Assembly: GCA_004322215.1 (NCBI GenBank)
Contig: SCSM01000040.1
Coordinates: 1 to 64,000 of the forward strand
From: Bacteroidota bacterium
GTDB taxonomy: Bacteria > Bacteroidota > Ignavibacteria > Kapaibacteriales > UBA2268
Direction: 5' to 3'
DNA length: 64,000 nt
A model generated the notes under the pieces. That model did no database searches and was not told the origin of the DNA. It saw only the letters and a list, made by a program, of their open reading frames with translations. Numbering within the stretch: the first letter of the stretch is position 1; each line of letters opens with the position of its first letter. Positions 1-8,643 of this stretch are shown one piece after another. The translations under genes were made by a program, and so were the position numbers.

Positions 1-33
1 GGAGGTTAATTAAACATCCCTCATCCTTTGCTT

Positions 34-54
34 CCTTCTCCCGGTGGGAGAAGG
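34..54. repeat. Perfect hairpin CCTTCTCCC-GGT-GGGAGAAGG
   Basis: A 9-bp perfect inverted repeat with a 3-nt loop. A near copy (CCTTCTCCCAGTGGTAGAAGG) lies at 63280-63300, so this is a dispersed palindromic repeat rather than a gene-specific terminator. It lies just downstream of the 3' end of the minus-strand gene at 103-1323 and could still stop its transcription. Confidence 0.6.
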
Positions 55-102
55 ATTGAGGTTGAGGGTTATATAATATATCCGAATTTTTCATATTCCA
101 TT

Positions 103-1323
103 TTACTTAATAATCACCAGAGGAATTGTTTCAACAATTTCATTAATATTTATTTTAACATAATAATAACCATGCGGCAGTTTTTCGCAATTTATATTTT
201 TCTCGTTTGTTCCTTCACTGGCTTGTTCAGTTCGGCTCATAACACAGTTGCCAAGCAAATCGAAAATATTTATTTGAACTGTAGTTTCAATAGGCGAGTG
301 AAACTTCAACCTGAATTCATTTGAAGCGGGATTGGGATAGATTTTAATTTCATTTTTTTGCTCTTGCTCTTTTACATCAGTAATACCAAAATCACTTAGA
401 TTCGCCCTGAAAATTCCAACCTTAGTACCTGCAAAAATAAAATCGCCAACTATCGCTAAACTAAATATCCAAAGACCTTTATCTGTTAATCCATCATTTA
501 TTACTGACCAGCTATCGCCACTATCAGTTGATAGGTATATCCCATCAAAAAAAGTACCTGCAAATATATTATTTCCATATACTAATATACGATGAACATT
601 TGTATCAGTTAAACCCGAATTTTTCGCAGACCAGTTACTACCACTATCTACTGATAAAAATACACCGCCACCGGTAGCAATAAATATGCTATCATTATTA
701 ATCTCTATGTGATTAATATATAGGTTTGTTAATCCGGTATTTTTTGGAATCCAGCTATTACCTTCATCTGTAGAGAGATAAACACCTGCCGCACCGCCAA
801 TACCGACAAATAAATTATTTCCATTTATTGCTAATGAATTAAAATGTATTATAAAAGATAATTCATATGTTATATCAATCCATGTATTACCGCTATCGAG
901 TGACTTATAAATTCCCCTGCCTAATGAACCGATAAATATTTTATTCCCACCTGCCGCCATTGAATAAATAGAAAAATTACTTATGCTGTCATTTTTTGCT
1001 ATCCAATTATTGCCATTATCTGTTGTAAGAAATACTCCCTCTCCAAAAGTGCCTGCAAATATAATATCTCCAATTAAAACTAAATTTGAAATACCTGGAT
1101 AAGTAATACCAGAATTTTTTTCTGACCAACTATCACCATAATCCGATGAATAAAATACACCTTCATCCGTACCAATAAAAACATTAGTATCCTTAATTAG
1201 TATACAAAATACACCTTTATTATCCAAACCATTATTAACTGGTACCCACTGCGCATTTACGCGAATTGAAAAAAAGAGAATTGTCAGCAAGTAAAAAGAA
1301 AGCTTTTTCATAATCGAATCCAT
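103..1323 (-). CDS. Secreted beta-propeller (YCF48/sialidase-like repeat) protein with T9SS type A sorting domain
   Basis: This 406-residue protein has an N-terminal signal peptide ending near VNAQ. It then carries about seven ~40-residue repeats of the type 'xxFAGTxxxGVFLSTDSGxxW', the aspartate-box pattern of YCF48/sialidase-like beta-propellers. The C-terminal ~85 residues (KIYPNPASNEFRLKF onwards, with a glycine-tyrosine element and terminal VIIK) form a Por/type IX secretion sorting domain. It should be exported through the Sec and T9SS systems and be attached to or released from the surface. No catalytic residues are recognisable, so a binding or structural role is likely. An internal ATG at 1311 (MKKLSFYLL) gives an equally good or better signal peptide. 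Neither start has a clear ribosome-binding site. Confidence 0.85.
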   Translation of the reverse strand: MDSIMKKLSFYLLTILFFSIRVNAQWVPVNNGLDNKGVFCILIKDTNVFIGTDEGVFYSSDYGDSWSEKNSGITYPGISNLVLIGDIIFAGTFGEGVFLTTDNGNNWIAKNDSISNFSIYSMAAGGNKIFIGSLGRGIYKSLDSGNTWIDITYELSFIIHFNSLAINGNNLFVGIGGAAGVYLSTDEGNSWIPKNTGLTNLYINHIEINNDSIFIATGGGVFLSVDSGSNWSAKNSGLTDTNVHRILVYGNNIFAGTFFDGIYLSTDSGDSWSVINDGLTDKGLWIFSLAIVGDFIFAGTKVGIFRANLSDFGITDVKEQEQKNEIKIYPNPASNEFRLKFHSPIETTVQINIFDLLGNCVMSRTEQASEGTNEKNINCEKLPHGYYYVKININEIVETIPLVIIK

Positions 1324-1644
1324 TTTTTTAAGAAATACATTCTAAATTAAATTATTTTCTATTCTCAAATCGCTGATGCGAAATTACTACATTTTGGCAA
1401 TTCGTGAACCGAAGCGAAGCTGAGCTCAACGAAGTTAATTACCCCTACGATAACAAACAATATCAAAATATCAGTCATATATACAATGACACATGAAACC
1501 TCAAAAAGTCTCAGAAAGTTTAACCATTATTAATTGCAATAACAAATTAAAAGGTAAAATGTTACAGCGGGTATGAAATTTTTTTTAAACAATATTTCGT
1601 AATTTTAAGGTTTAATTATTTTCTCAAAATTGAGGGATTATTTT
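1324..1644. other. Intergenic region with a split palindromic repeat
   Basis: About 320 bp between two divergent genes, with no credible ORF. It holds a dispersed-repeat half-site at 1396-1407 (GGCAATTCGTGA) and its partner at 1437-1448 (AATTACCCCTAC), separated by 29 nt. The two halves together match the uninterrupted palindrome at 63000-63021. The remainder is AT-rich and probably contains promoters for both flanking genes, none of which I can place with confidence. Confidence 0.5.
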
Positions 1645-2979
1645 ATGAACAGATATATTCTATTCATTATAATACTAATGATTGTTTTACCAATTATGGG
1701 GGGAAGCCCTGTGAATAAGACTTTTCCTTATGAGTACACAGTAAAGACACTCGATAACGGATTAAAAGTCATAATGATACCGATGCAAAGCAACGGTATC
1801 GTTGCCTATTATTCCGTTGTACGTACAGGAAGCCGCGACGAATGGGAGCCGGGACATACTGGCTTTGCTCATTTCTTCGAACACATGATGTTCCGCGGAA
1901 CAAAGGGTTACCCGGGCAGAGTGTATGACAGCTTAATCACTTCGATGGGTGCAAATGCCAATGCCTACACAACAGACGATTACACCTGCTACCATCTCAG
2001 CTTTGCCAAAGAGGATTTGGAACAAGTGATGAATCTGGAAAGCGACAGGTTCCAGAACTTGTTTTACGAAGAAAGGGAATTCCAGACTGAATCCGGTGCC
2101 GTTTACGGCGAATACAGGAAAAGCAAGACAAGCCCTTACTTCCTGCTGGAAGAAAAGATGTGCGAGACTGCATTCGACAAGCATACTTACAAGCACACAA
2201 CCATGGGCTTCGAGAAAGACATTGCAGCTATGCCGACAATGTATGCCTACAGCCGCAGTTTCTTCGACAGATATTACCGCCCTGAAAATGTTGTTCTTGT
2301 TATTGTCGGAGATTTCGACAAAGACAATACTTTCGGTTTGGTAAAGAAATATTACGGTAACTGGAAGAAAGGTTACGTAATACCGCAAATCGAAGCAGAG
2401 CCGGAACAAAAGGGTGAACGATTTGCCGATGTGAAGTATCCCGGAAAAACTTTACCTATTATTGACATTGCATATAAAGGTGCGGCATATAATCCGAATG
2501 ATGTTACTTCGGTGGCTGCAATTCTTTTCGGTGACCTTGCTTTCGGAAGCAACAGCGAGTTAAGCAAGAAGTTATATATCAAAGAACAAAAGGTTCAATT
2601 CATAGAACCGAGTATTTCTTTAAACAGAGACCCAACGCTATGGTCAATTTATTCAATGGTAAAAAATGAAAAAGATATAGATTATATAAAGAGCGAAATT
2701 TATAATACTATAGCAAAGTTCCAGTCAACACCCGTCGATGAAAAAGCACTTGAGAAGCAAAAAAAGAATATGAAGTATTCATTCCTGATGGAACTCGATG
2801 CTCCTGACAAAGTCGCCGGGCGGCTTGCAAGAATAGTTGCACTGACAGGCGGCATCGATGCAGTTGATAATTACTTTGCAACTGTTGACAAAATCACTCC
2901 AAAGGACATTCAGGATGCAGCGAAGAAATATTTCGTTCCTGAAAAACGAACTGTATTAACACTGACAGGGAGTAAATAA
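1645..2979 (+). CDS. M16 family zinc metallopeptidase (catalytic member of a pair)
   Basis: A predicted secreted M16 (pitrilysin/insulinase-like) peptidase of 444 residues. The inverted zinc motif HFFEH lies at residues 76-80, and the third ligand, Glu156 in GAVYGEYRK, sits at the expected ~76-residue distance. An N-terminal hydrophobic segment (MNRYILFIIILMIVLPIMGG) acts as a signal peptide. The ATG at 1645 is chosen because GAGGG sits 8 nt upstream; a TTG at 1630 would add five residues before it. The gene is separated by only 1 nt from a second M16 gene lacking the zinc motif. This is the common arrangement in which catalytic and non-catalytic subunits form a heterodimer, probably periplasmic or outer-membrane associated. 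Confidence 0.93.
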   Translation: MNRYILFIIILMIVLPIMGGSPVNKTFPYEYTVKTLDNGLKVIMIPMQSNGIVAYYSVVRTGSRDEWEPGHTGFAHFFEHMMFRGTKGYPGRVYDSLITSMGANANAYTTDDYTCYHLSFAKEDLEQVMNLESDRFQNLFYEEREFQTESGAVYGEYRKSKTSPYFLLEEKMCETAFDKHTYKHTTMGFEKDIAAMPTMYAYSRSFFDRYYRPENVVLVIVGDFDKDNTFGLVKKYYGNWKKGYVIPQIEAEPEQKGERFADVKYPGKTLPIIDIAYKGAAYNPNDVTSVAAILFGDLAFGSNSELSKKLYIKEQKVQFIEPSISLNRDPTLWSIYSMVKNEKDIDYIKSEIYNTIAKFQSTPVDEKALEKQKKNMKYSFLMELDAPDKVAGRLARIVALTGGIDAVDNYFATVDKITPKDIQDAAKKYFVPEKRTVLTLTGSK

Positions 2980-2980
2980 T

Positions 2981-4504
2981 ATGAAAAAAATCAAACTAAT
3001 ACTTATAAGTTCATTATTCATTATTTGTGCTTTAATTATGAACTCATGCGGAAGAATAAGCAATACGGGTGACAACACAGTGCTTCTACCCGTTAAAGAT
3101 GACCCAACAGTATCATTCAGAATTTGGTTCAAAGCCGGTTCCCAAAATGACCCGAAAGGTAAAGAAGGACTTGCCCAATTGACAGCGAGCATGCTCGTTT
3201 CTGCCGGCACTCAAACCAATTCTTACGAAGACATACTGGATAAGCTCTATCCCATGGCATCGGGTTACGATGCAAAAGTTGACAAGGAGATGACCGTTAT
3301 CAGCGGCAGGACTCACAAGGATAACCTGAAGGATTATACTACATTGTTTACAGAAGCAATCCTTAAGCCGGCTTTCAAGGAAGAGGATTTCAATCGAATC
3401 AAAGAAGAGATTCTCAATTACATAGAAAAAGAGCTTTCTTATTCGAGTGATGAAGAGCTTGGAAAAGCTGCACTTTATAATTTTGTATTTGAGGGCACTC
3501 CTTACGGACATATTACCGATGGTACTGTCGAAAGCGTAAAATCAATCACGCTCGACGATGTAAAACAATTCTATAAAAAATATTATACAAAAGATAATCT
3601 CGTGATTGGTCTCGGCGGCGGTTATGACGACGAATTTCTAACATCATTCGAAACAGAATTGAACAAACTTGGGGCGGGAAAAGTGGAAGATGTTGCAAAG
3701 CCAAAATGCGAAAAAATTAATGGACTGAACTTCCTTCTCGTTGACAAGGAATGTGACGCTACTGCAATCAGCTTCGGATTCCCTGTTGAATTCACACGCG
3801 GAGACGAAGATTTTTATGCAATGGCACTTTTTGCATCCTGGTTCGGAGAACATCGAAATTCCTCGAGCCATTTATACCAGGTAATCAGGGAAACGCGCGG
3901 AATGAACTACGGCGATTATGCCTATGTCGAAGCTTTTCTTAATGGGAGCGAACTGCAAATGCCAATGCCTAACAATGCACGCCGCCAGCAGATTTTTGAA
4001 GTGTGGCTCAGACCTGTCCCAAACGTTCAGAGGCATTTTGTGTTGAGGGCTGCTTTGAGAGAATTAAAAATGGTTGTTGACAAAGGAATGACAAAAGAAG
4101 CATTCGAAACCACGAAGAAGTTTCTATATAAATATGCACTGAATTTTGCACCGACTACGTCAATCCGTCTTGGATACCAGATTGACAGCCGTTTTTATGG
4201 TGTCGAAGATAATGGCAACTATATTGATTATTTCAGAAATAAAATCAACAATCTGACACTCGAGCAGGTGAACAAGGCAATCAAGAAATATTTGCAGTAT
4301 GATAATATCAAGTTCGGGATAGTTACCCGGGATGTTGAAAAATTCAAAGAGGAACTCGTGAATAATACTCCAAGCCCGATTGTTTATCCGACCCCGAAAC
4401 CGCAATCTGTGATGGATGAAGATAAAATTATCGAAGTTTATCCTTTAAAGGTTACACCCGATAAAGTTAAAATAGTAAAGGTAACGGACCTTTTTTTGAA
4501 GTAA
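2981..4504 (+). CDS. M16 peptidase-like lipoprotein lacking the zinc motif
   Basis: This 507-residue protein has a lipoprotein-type signal peptide (lipobox-like LIMNSC, Cys23), so it is probably membrane-anchored in the envelope. It has the M16 two-domain layout: an N-terminal domain, then a C-terminal M16_C-like domain from about residue 180. The position of the HxxEH motif is occupied by GKEGLAQLT, so no zinc site is present. It is best read as the structural or substrate-binding partner of the catalytic M16 protein encoded just upstream, with the two translated from one mRNA. The hairpin 30 nt downstream probably ends the transcript. Confidence 0.88.
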   Translation: MKKIKLILISSLFIICALIMNSCGRISNTGDNTVLLPVKDDPTVSFRIWFKAGSQNDPKGKEGLAQLTASMLVSAGTQTNSYEDILDKLYPMASGYDAKVDKEMTVISGRTHKDNLKDYTTLFTEAILKPAFKEEDFNRIKEEILNYIEKELSYSSDEELGKAALYNFVFEGTPYGHITDGTVESVKSITLDDVKQFYKKYYTKDNLVIGLGGGYDDEFLTSFETELNKLGAGKVEDVAKPKCEKINGLNFLLVDKECDATAISFGFPVEFTRGDEDFYAMALFASWFGEHRNSSSHLYQVIRETRGMNYGDYAYVEAFLNGSELQMPMPNNARRQQIFEVWLRPVPNVQRHFVLRAALRELKMVVDKGMTKEAFETTKKFLYKYALNFAPTTSIRLGYQIDSRFYGVEDNGNYIDYFRNKINNLTLEQVNKAIKKYLQYDNIKFGIVTRDVEKFKEELVNNTPSPIVYPTPKPQSVMDEDKIIEVYPLKVTPDKVKIVKVTDLFLK

Positions 4505-4534
4505 TTGAAAATTGATAATATAAATTTAAAATGT

Positions 4535-4560
4535 ATGGGCAGACCTGTGTGTTTGCCCAT
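4535..4560. terminator. Hairpin downstream of the M16 operon; also a dispersed repeat
   Basis: ATGGGCAGAC-CTGTGT-GTTTGCCCAT forms a 10-bp stem with one G:T pair and a 6-nt loop, 30 nt after the M16 lipoprotein stop codon. The core CAGACCTGTGTGT recurs at 25421-25444 after mvhG. It is therefore a dispersed palindromic element that may be reused as a terminator; no strong T-tract follows. Confidence 0.5.
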
Positions 4561-4686
4561 TTAATTTAAAAATATCTATCTTTACCGGTTATGTATTAGT
4601 TTATGCCAGTATTTAATCATCCCTTATTTAAGGAAGAAATTATGTTGGACAAAATATCAATCGTAATTCATAACCTGTAATTGTAA

Positions 4687-4920
4687 TCAATGCATTTCTG
4701 CCAGTACTTTCATGGCTCTCTGCTTGTCAACTTTACGTATCAATAGCTTAGCACTTCTTTGCAAACTAACTATTGCAGGGTCATCAATAGATACAAATGC
4801 CTGAATATTATGTGACTTTAAATGCCCAACATCAATATCTGCATAAACCTCGTCATAATATGTTTTAATAACGATGATTTCATCATCTTGTACTGAGCCG
4901 TCAGATTCATTTTCGCTCAT
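4687..4920 (-). CDS. DUF2007-like small signal-transducing protein
   Basis: A 77-residue acidic protein. After a charged N-terminus, the pattern 'KTYYDEVYADIDVGHLKSHNI' leading into a hydrophobic strand and 'LLIRKVDKQRAMKVL' matches the DUF2007 (putative signal-transducing) fold. That fold is a small alpha/beta domain often found as a stand-alone protein or behind a zinc ribbon. Its biochemical role is unknown in the family. A second DUF2007-type protein with a zinc ribbon lies at 46227-46559. The gene stands alone on the minus strand, facing the M16 operon. Confidence 0.7.
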   Translation of the reverse strand: MSENESDGSVQDDEIIVIKTYYDEVYADIDVGHLKSHNIQAFVSIDDPAIVSLQRSAKLLIRKVDKQRAMKVLAEMH

Positions 4921-5118
4921 GACAGTAGCTCCGCATATATTTGAAATTTGATTAATTCCGAAAACAAATAATTTTCAGATTGTATTTAATATCCAATATA
5001 TATAATTTGCCGTCAATAATCAATACACAAATTGTCTTTATATTGTATTTCAATAAATTCATTATTAATTTATCGTTGGCAGAGTTGTAACTTAAGATAA
5101 ACAAAACAAATCATTCGT

Positions 5119-6930
5119 ATGAAAGCTGTAATCATCGGAGGTGGCAAAGGATGCCGTTCATTGCTTGAACTCACAAGGGGAAAAACTCTCAAGGAGTTCA
5201 GGATTGACGTTGTTGGCGTAATCGATATCAATCTCAATGCACCAGGTATTGCGTATGCCCGGGAACTCGGCTTGAGAACATTTAAGAAATTAACCGATGC
5301 ACTGAATGAACTGGATTTTGAACTGATTATCGAACTTACAGGAAACGAAAGATTCTTACAGGAACTATACCACGATTTAAAACCGGGAATAAAAATCATT
5401 GACCACGAAGTGGCAAGAATTTTCTGGGATATATTAAATGCACAGGAAAATCAGCAGTGGCAATACAATAAGCTCGAAAAACTTGAGAAAACACTCGAAG
5501 GAGAAAAGTATTTTCTCCAGAGCATTTTCAACAGCAGTTCCGATATGTCAATAGTAATGGATACGGATAAAAACATATTGAGGGCAAACAACAGGTTTGT
5601 TGAATTTACCGGTAAGATGCACTCGGAAATAATCGGTAAAAAATGCTTCGAGGCATTAAAAGCCACTCCACTTGATTGCGGAAATTACGAATATTGCGAA
5701 ATGTTTTACACTGCTGTATTTTCGGGAACGACACAATCAAGCGTCAGACGAACTCCTCCGCCAAACGAATCCCACTGGGAGGTAACCCGCACACCAATCA
5801 AAAACTGGGAAGGAGAAGTCGAAGCAATTCTCGCCACATGGCACAGGATAACCGAGAAAGTAATGCTAATGAGGGAAATCGAAAGTGCTGAAACCAAATT
5901 CAAAAGCTTCATTAATTCGGCACAGGATTGGATTTCAATAAAAGATACGAAAGGAAAATATGTAATTGTGAATAAAGCGATTGCAGGTACTTTCGGCTTT
6001 GTTCCCGAGGATTTTGCCGGCAAAAAAGCAGTTGACATGCTTCCCCCAAAAATGGCTTTTACCATCACTAAACATGATGCCGAAGTACTCGAGACGAAGG
6101 CACCAAAGCATTATGATGAAATTATTCCGATTGAAGGGCAGGACCATCATTTCCATACTATCAGGTTTCCTTTATTCGATTACAGCGGTAATCTGACAGG
6201 AGTTTGTACAATTGCACGCGATACAACAAGGGAGTTCATGTTGCAGGAGCAGCTTGTCCAAAGCGAAAAGCTTGCAGCACTCGGCAAGCTCGCAGCCGGA
6301 GTTGCCCATGAAATAAATAATCCCTTGACCGGAATTATGGCTTACACTGAGGATTTAATTGATTCCATACCTTCAGATGACCCCCATAATGAGGATTTAA
6401 AGGTTATATTGAGAGAAACATTAAGATGCAGGGATATTGTCAGAAACCTCCTCGATTTTGCTCGGCAGGATAAACCCAAATTGGAAATCAACGAACCGAA
6501 TAAGATAATCGAAGATTCTTTGAATCTGCTTCTGCGGTTACCTCAGTTCAAGGATATTATTATTCAGCAAAATCTCGACCGGAAAATTCCATTGATACAG
6601 TCTGACCCAAGCCAGATTCAGCAGGTACTTCTGAATTTATTACTGAACGCAGCCGATGCAATGCAATACAAGGGAAAAATTACAATCAGGTCTGAATATG
6701 ACAGGAGAAATGACAAATGTACGATTTCGGTCGAGGATACAGGACCAGGTATTCCCGAAAATCTCATTGATAAAATATTCGAACCGTTCTTTTCGACCAA
6801 AGGAACAAACGGTTTGGGACTTGCTGTGAGTTGGGGTATTATCGAAAGACACCATGGCAACATAGAAGTAGATACAGCAGAAAGCGGAGGGGCAATTTTT
6901 AAGGTAATTCTACCTGTTTATAGAAGATAA
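5119..6930 (+). CDS. PAS-domain sensor histidine kinase with N-terminal Rossmann-like domain
   Basis: A 603-residue soluble kinase with no transmembrane segments. Residues 1-105 form a Rossmann-like nucleotide-binding domain (MKAVIIGGGKG, then VVGVIDINLNAPG). This is followed by a short coiled coil, PAS domains at about 130-250 and 255-370, a HisKA dimerisation domain with phospho-acceptor His397 in GVAHEINNPL, and an HATPase domain with N box (NAADAM), G1 (DTGPGIP) and G2 (GTNGLGLA). The first PAS has two cysteines seven residues apart (CGNYEYC), possible redox ligands. The cytoplasmic location and the N-terminal domain suggest sensing of an intracellular dinucleotide or redox state. The cognate regulator follows 14 bp downstream, and the Rieske/cytochrome operon comes next on the same strand. 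Confidence 0.93.
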   Translation: MKAVIIGGGKGCRSLLELTRGKTLKEFRIDVVGVIDINLNAPGIAYARELGLRTFKKLTDALNELDFELIIELTGNERFLQELYHDLKPGIKIIDHEVARIFWDILNAQENQQWQYNKLEKLEKTLEGEKYFLQSIFNSSSDMSIVMDTDKNILRANNRFVEFTGKMHSEIIGKKCFEALKATPLDCGNYEYCEMFYTAVFSGTTQSSVRRTPPPNESHWEVTRTPIKNWEGEVEAILATWHRITEKVMLMREIESAETKFKSFINSAQDWISIKDTKGKYVIVNKAIAGTFGFVPEDFAGKKAVDMLPPKMAFTITKHDAEVLETKAPKHYDEIIPIEGQDHHFHTIRFPLFDYSGNLTGVCTIARDTTREFMLQEQLVQSEKLAALGKLAAGVAHEINNPLTGIMAYTEDLIDSIPSDDPHNEDLKVILRETLRCRDIVRNLLDFARQDKPKLEINEPNKIIEDSLNLLLRLPQFKDIIIQQNLDRKIPLIQSDPSQIQQVLLNLLLNAADAMQYKGKITIRSEYDRRNDKCTISVEDTGPGIPENLIDKIFEPFFSTKGTNGLGLAVSWGIIERHHGNIEVDTAESGGAIFKVILPVYRR

Positions 6931-6944
6931 ATTTAGTGAATATT

Positions 6945-7730
6945 ATGGAGCATATTGTTAACGTACTTGTAGTTGATGACGAACAGATTATACTCGATAG
7001 CATCAACAAGCATCTGAGAAATGAACCCGAATATAAGGTCATGACTGCCTTGTCGGTTCCCGAGGCATATACGGTTATGGAAAAGGAAAAGATACACATA
7101 ATATTAACCGACTTAATGATGCCCGAAATTGACGGGCTGGAATTTATGAAAGTGTTGCGTGAAAAATTTCCTGAAATAATTGCTATTATGATAACCGGCT
7201 ACGCAACCATCAATACTGCTTTGCAGTCAATGCAGCTTGGTGCCTTCGATTACCTTGCCAAACCGTTCACGCGCGAAGAACTTAAAAAACTTATGAAAAG
7301 GGCTTACGGTTTGGCAGTAACCATTATCAATGCAGGTGGACAATCGTCATTTACAAGACAGACAGAAGCTGAAAAGATTATGAGCTCAATCAAAGGAATA
7401 GGTGAACATTCATGGATTATAATCGAAAATGACGGGAATGTTCTAATCGGTGCTGAAAGAACATTTCTATTTACAATAGGCACAATCCAGACAGTTTACC
7501 TTCCATCCGTAGGTGATGAAATCAGGCAGGGCAGCATCTACTTCCAGGTGTTTTCTACGGATTTACGCTCTCAATCCCTCTTATCCCCTTTAACCGGTAC
7601 GGTTGTCATGGTTAATGAGGAAATACATGAACATCCCAACGAAATACTCGAAGACCCTTATGGCAAGGGCTGGCTAATAAAACTAAAACCGAAAAACCTC
7701 GATTCGGAAATAAAATTGATTGGTAAATAA
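6945..7730 (+). CDS. Response regulator fused to a GcvH-like domain lacking the lipoyl lysine
   Basis: Residues 1-120 are a CheY-like receiver domain: acidic pair Asp10/Asp11, phospho-acceptor Asp56 in ILTDLMMPE, Lys in YLAKPF. Instead of a DNA-binding or AAA+ domain, the C-terminal ~110 residues align with glycine cleavage H protein (SVGDEIRQG, then SPLTGTVVMVNE and EDPYGKGWLIKLK). The H-protein ESVKA loop is replaced by FSTDLRS, so the lysine that carries lipoate is missing. The output is therefore probably protein-protein interaction rather than transcription. ATG at 6945 is chosen; an in-frame GTG at 6936 is an alternative. The gene is cotranscribed with the upstream kinase. Confidence 0.88.
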   Translation: MEHIVNVLVVDDEQIILDSINKHLRNEPEYKVMTALSVPEAYTVMEKEKIHIILTDLMMPEIDGLEFMKVLREKFPEIIAIMITGYATINTALQSMQLGAFDYLAKPFTREELKKLMKRAYGLAVTIINAGGQSSFTRQTEAEKIMSSIKGIGEHSWIIIENDGNVLIGAERTFLFTIGTIQTVYLPSVGDEIRQGSIYFQVFSTDLRSQSLLSPLTGTVVMVNEEIHEHPNEILEDPYGKGWLIKLKPKNLDSEIKLIGK

Positions 7731-8175
7731 ATTCTGAATATTAACAAATACGTAGATGCAAATTATTGATTTAGCTTATTGGAATAATGAAAATAATTTC
7801 AAATAAAATAATTTATAGATTTACCAAATAATGACTTAGTAATCAATAACTTATTGATTTTAAAGCATAAGAATTAATGCAACAAATCAGTTTTTTTATT
7901 TTTAATGTGTTTTTATTTTAATGATTATTATTTATTTTAGTAAAAAACACATAAGTCAAGTTTGGTTATAGGGATATTAATTTACTATTGTTGGTGAGAA
8001 GCGGGATTTTATTATTATCTGATTAAAAGTTTTGGTTTTGTAAAAGTTCAAAGTTTCTGAATAATTATTGAAAATATTTTAAAATTAGTTTTTAATTATC
8101 AGCTAAGACTGTTCACTTAAACTAATAATCTCTCCGTTTATCGAGCCGGTTTTAAAAAAATATTCCAAAGGTCAA
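7731..8175. other. AT-rich intergenic region before the Rieske operon
   Basis: A 445-bp stretch with no plausible ORF. It is extremely A+T-rich and presumably holds the promoter of the Rieske/cytochrome b operon. I see no recognisable riboswitch, strong hairpin or operator. Confidence 0.5.
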
Positions 8176-8643
8176 ATGAATAAAGACATAAGCGGAAAAG
8201 AGCAATTTCCCGGGACCATTCCAAGGCGTGATTTTCTTAAATATATTTTCGGGGGAAGCTTACTCGCCTGGGCTTTATCTGTACTATATCCCATACTTGC
8301 ATACCTGAAGCCGCCAAAGCAGCCGGAGGTGGAAGTAAACAGCGTCAAAGCCGGCAAAGCAAGTGCTATGGAAAAAGACAGCGGCACTATCGTAAAATTC
8401 GGAAACAAGCCTGTTATTCTCGTCCACACTGCAAGCGGAGAATTCAAGGCGTTTTCTGCCACCTGCACCCATCTCGACTGTACTGTTCAATACAGAAAAG
8501 ACATGGGTTTGATTTGGTGTGCCTGTCACAACGGAAGGTACGACCTTACAGGCAGAAACGTTGCAGGACCTCCCCCAAAGCCATTGATTGAGTATCGAGT
8601 GTTAATTCAGAATGATGAAATATTAATATCTAAAAACACATGA
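8176..8643 (+). CDS. Rieske [2Fe-2S] protein of a cytochrome bc/b6f-type complex
   Basis: A 155-residue Rieske protein. The N-terminus has a twin-arginine signal (RRDFLK, residues 17-22) followed by one membrane anchor, as expected for Tat-exported Rieske subunits. Cluster ligands are in CTHLDC (Cys97, His99, Cys102) and CACHNG (Cys115, Cys117, His118). These spacings suit a quinol-oxidising complex. The stop codon overlaps the cytochrome b start (ATGA), implying translational coupling. It should pass electrons from menaquinol to the multihaem cytochrome c encoded two genes downstream. Confidence 0.95.
   Translation: MNKDISGKEQFPGTIPRRDFLKYIFGGSLLAWALSVLYPILAYLKPPKQPEVEVNSVKAGKASAMEKDSGTIVKFGNKPVILVHTASGEFKAFSATCTHLDCTVQYRKDMGLIWCACHNGRYDLTGRNVAGPPPKPLIEYRVLIQNDEILISKNT

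Noticed and set aside
28-324. 98-residue plus-strand ORF at the window start
   Set aside because: It lies antisense to the well-supported sorting-domain end of the 103-1323 gene, and its low-complexity, phenylalanine-rich product has no recognisable motif.
1933-2409. 158-residue minus-strand ORF inside the M16 gene
   Set aside because: It is the antisense of a conserved catalytic region with the HxxEH motif; no independent evidence of coding.
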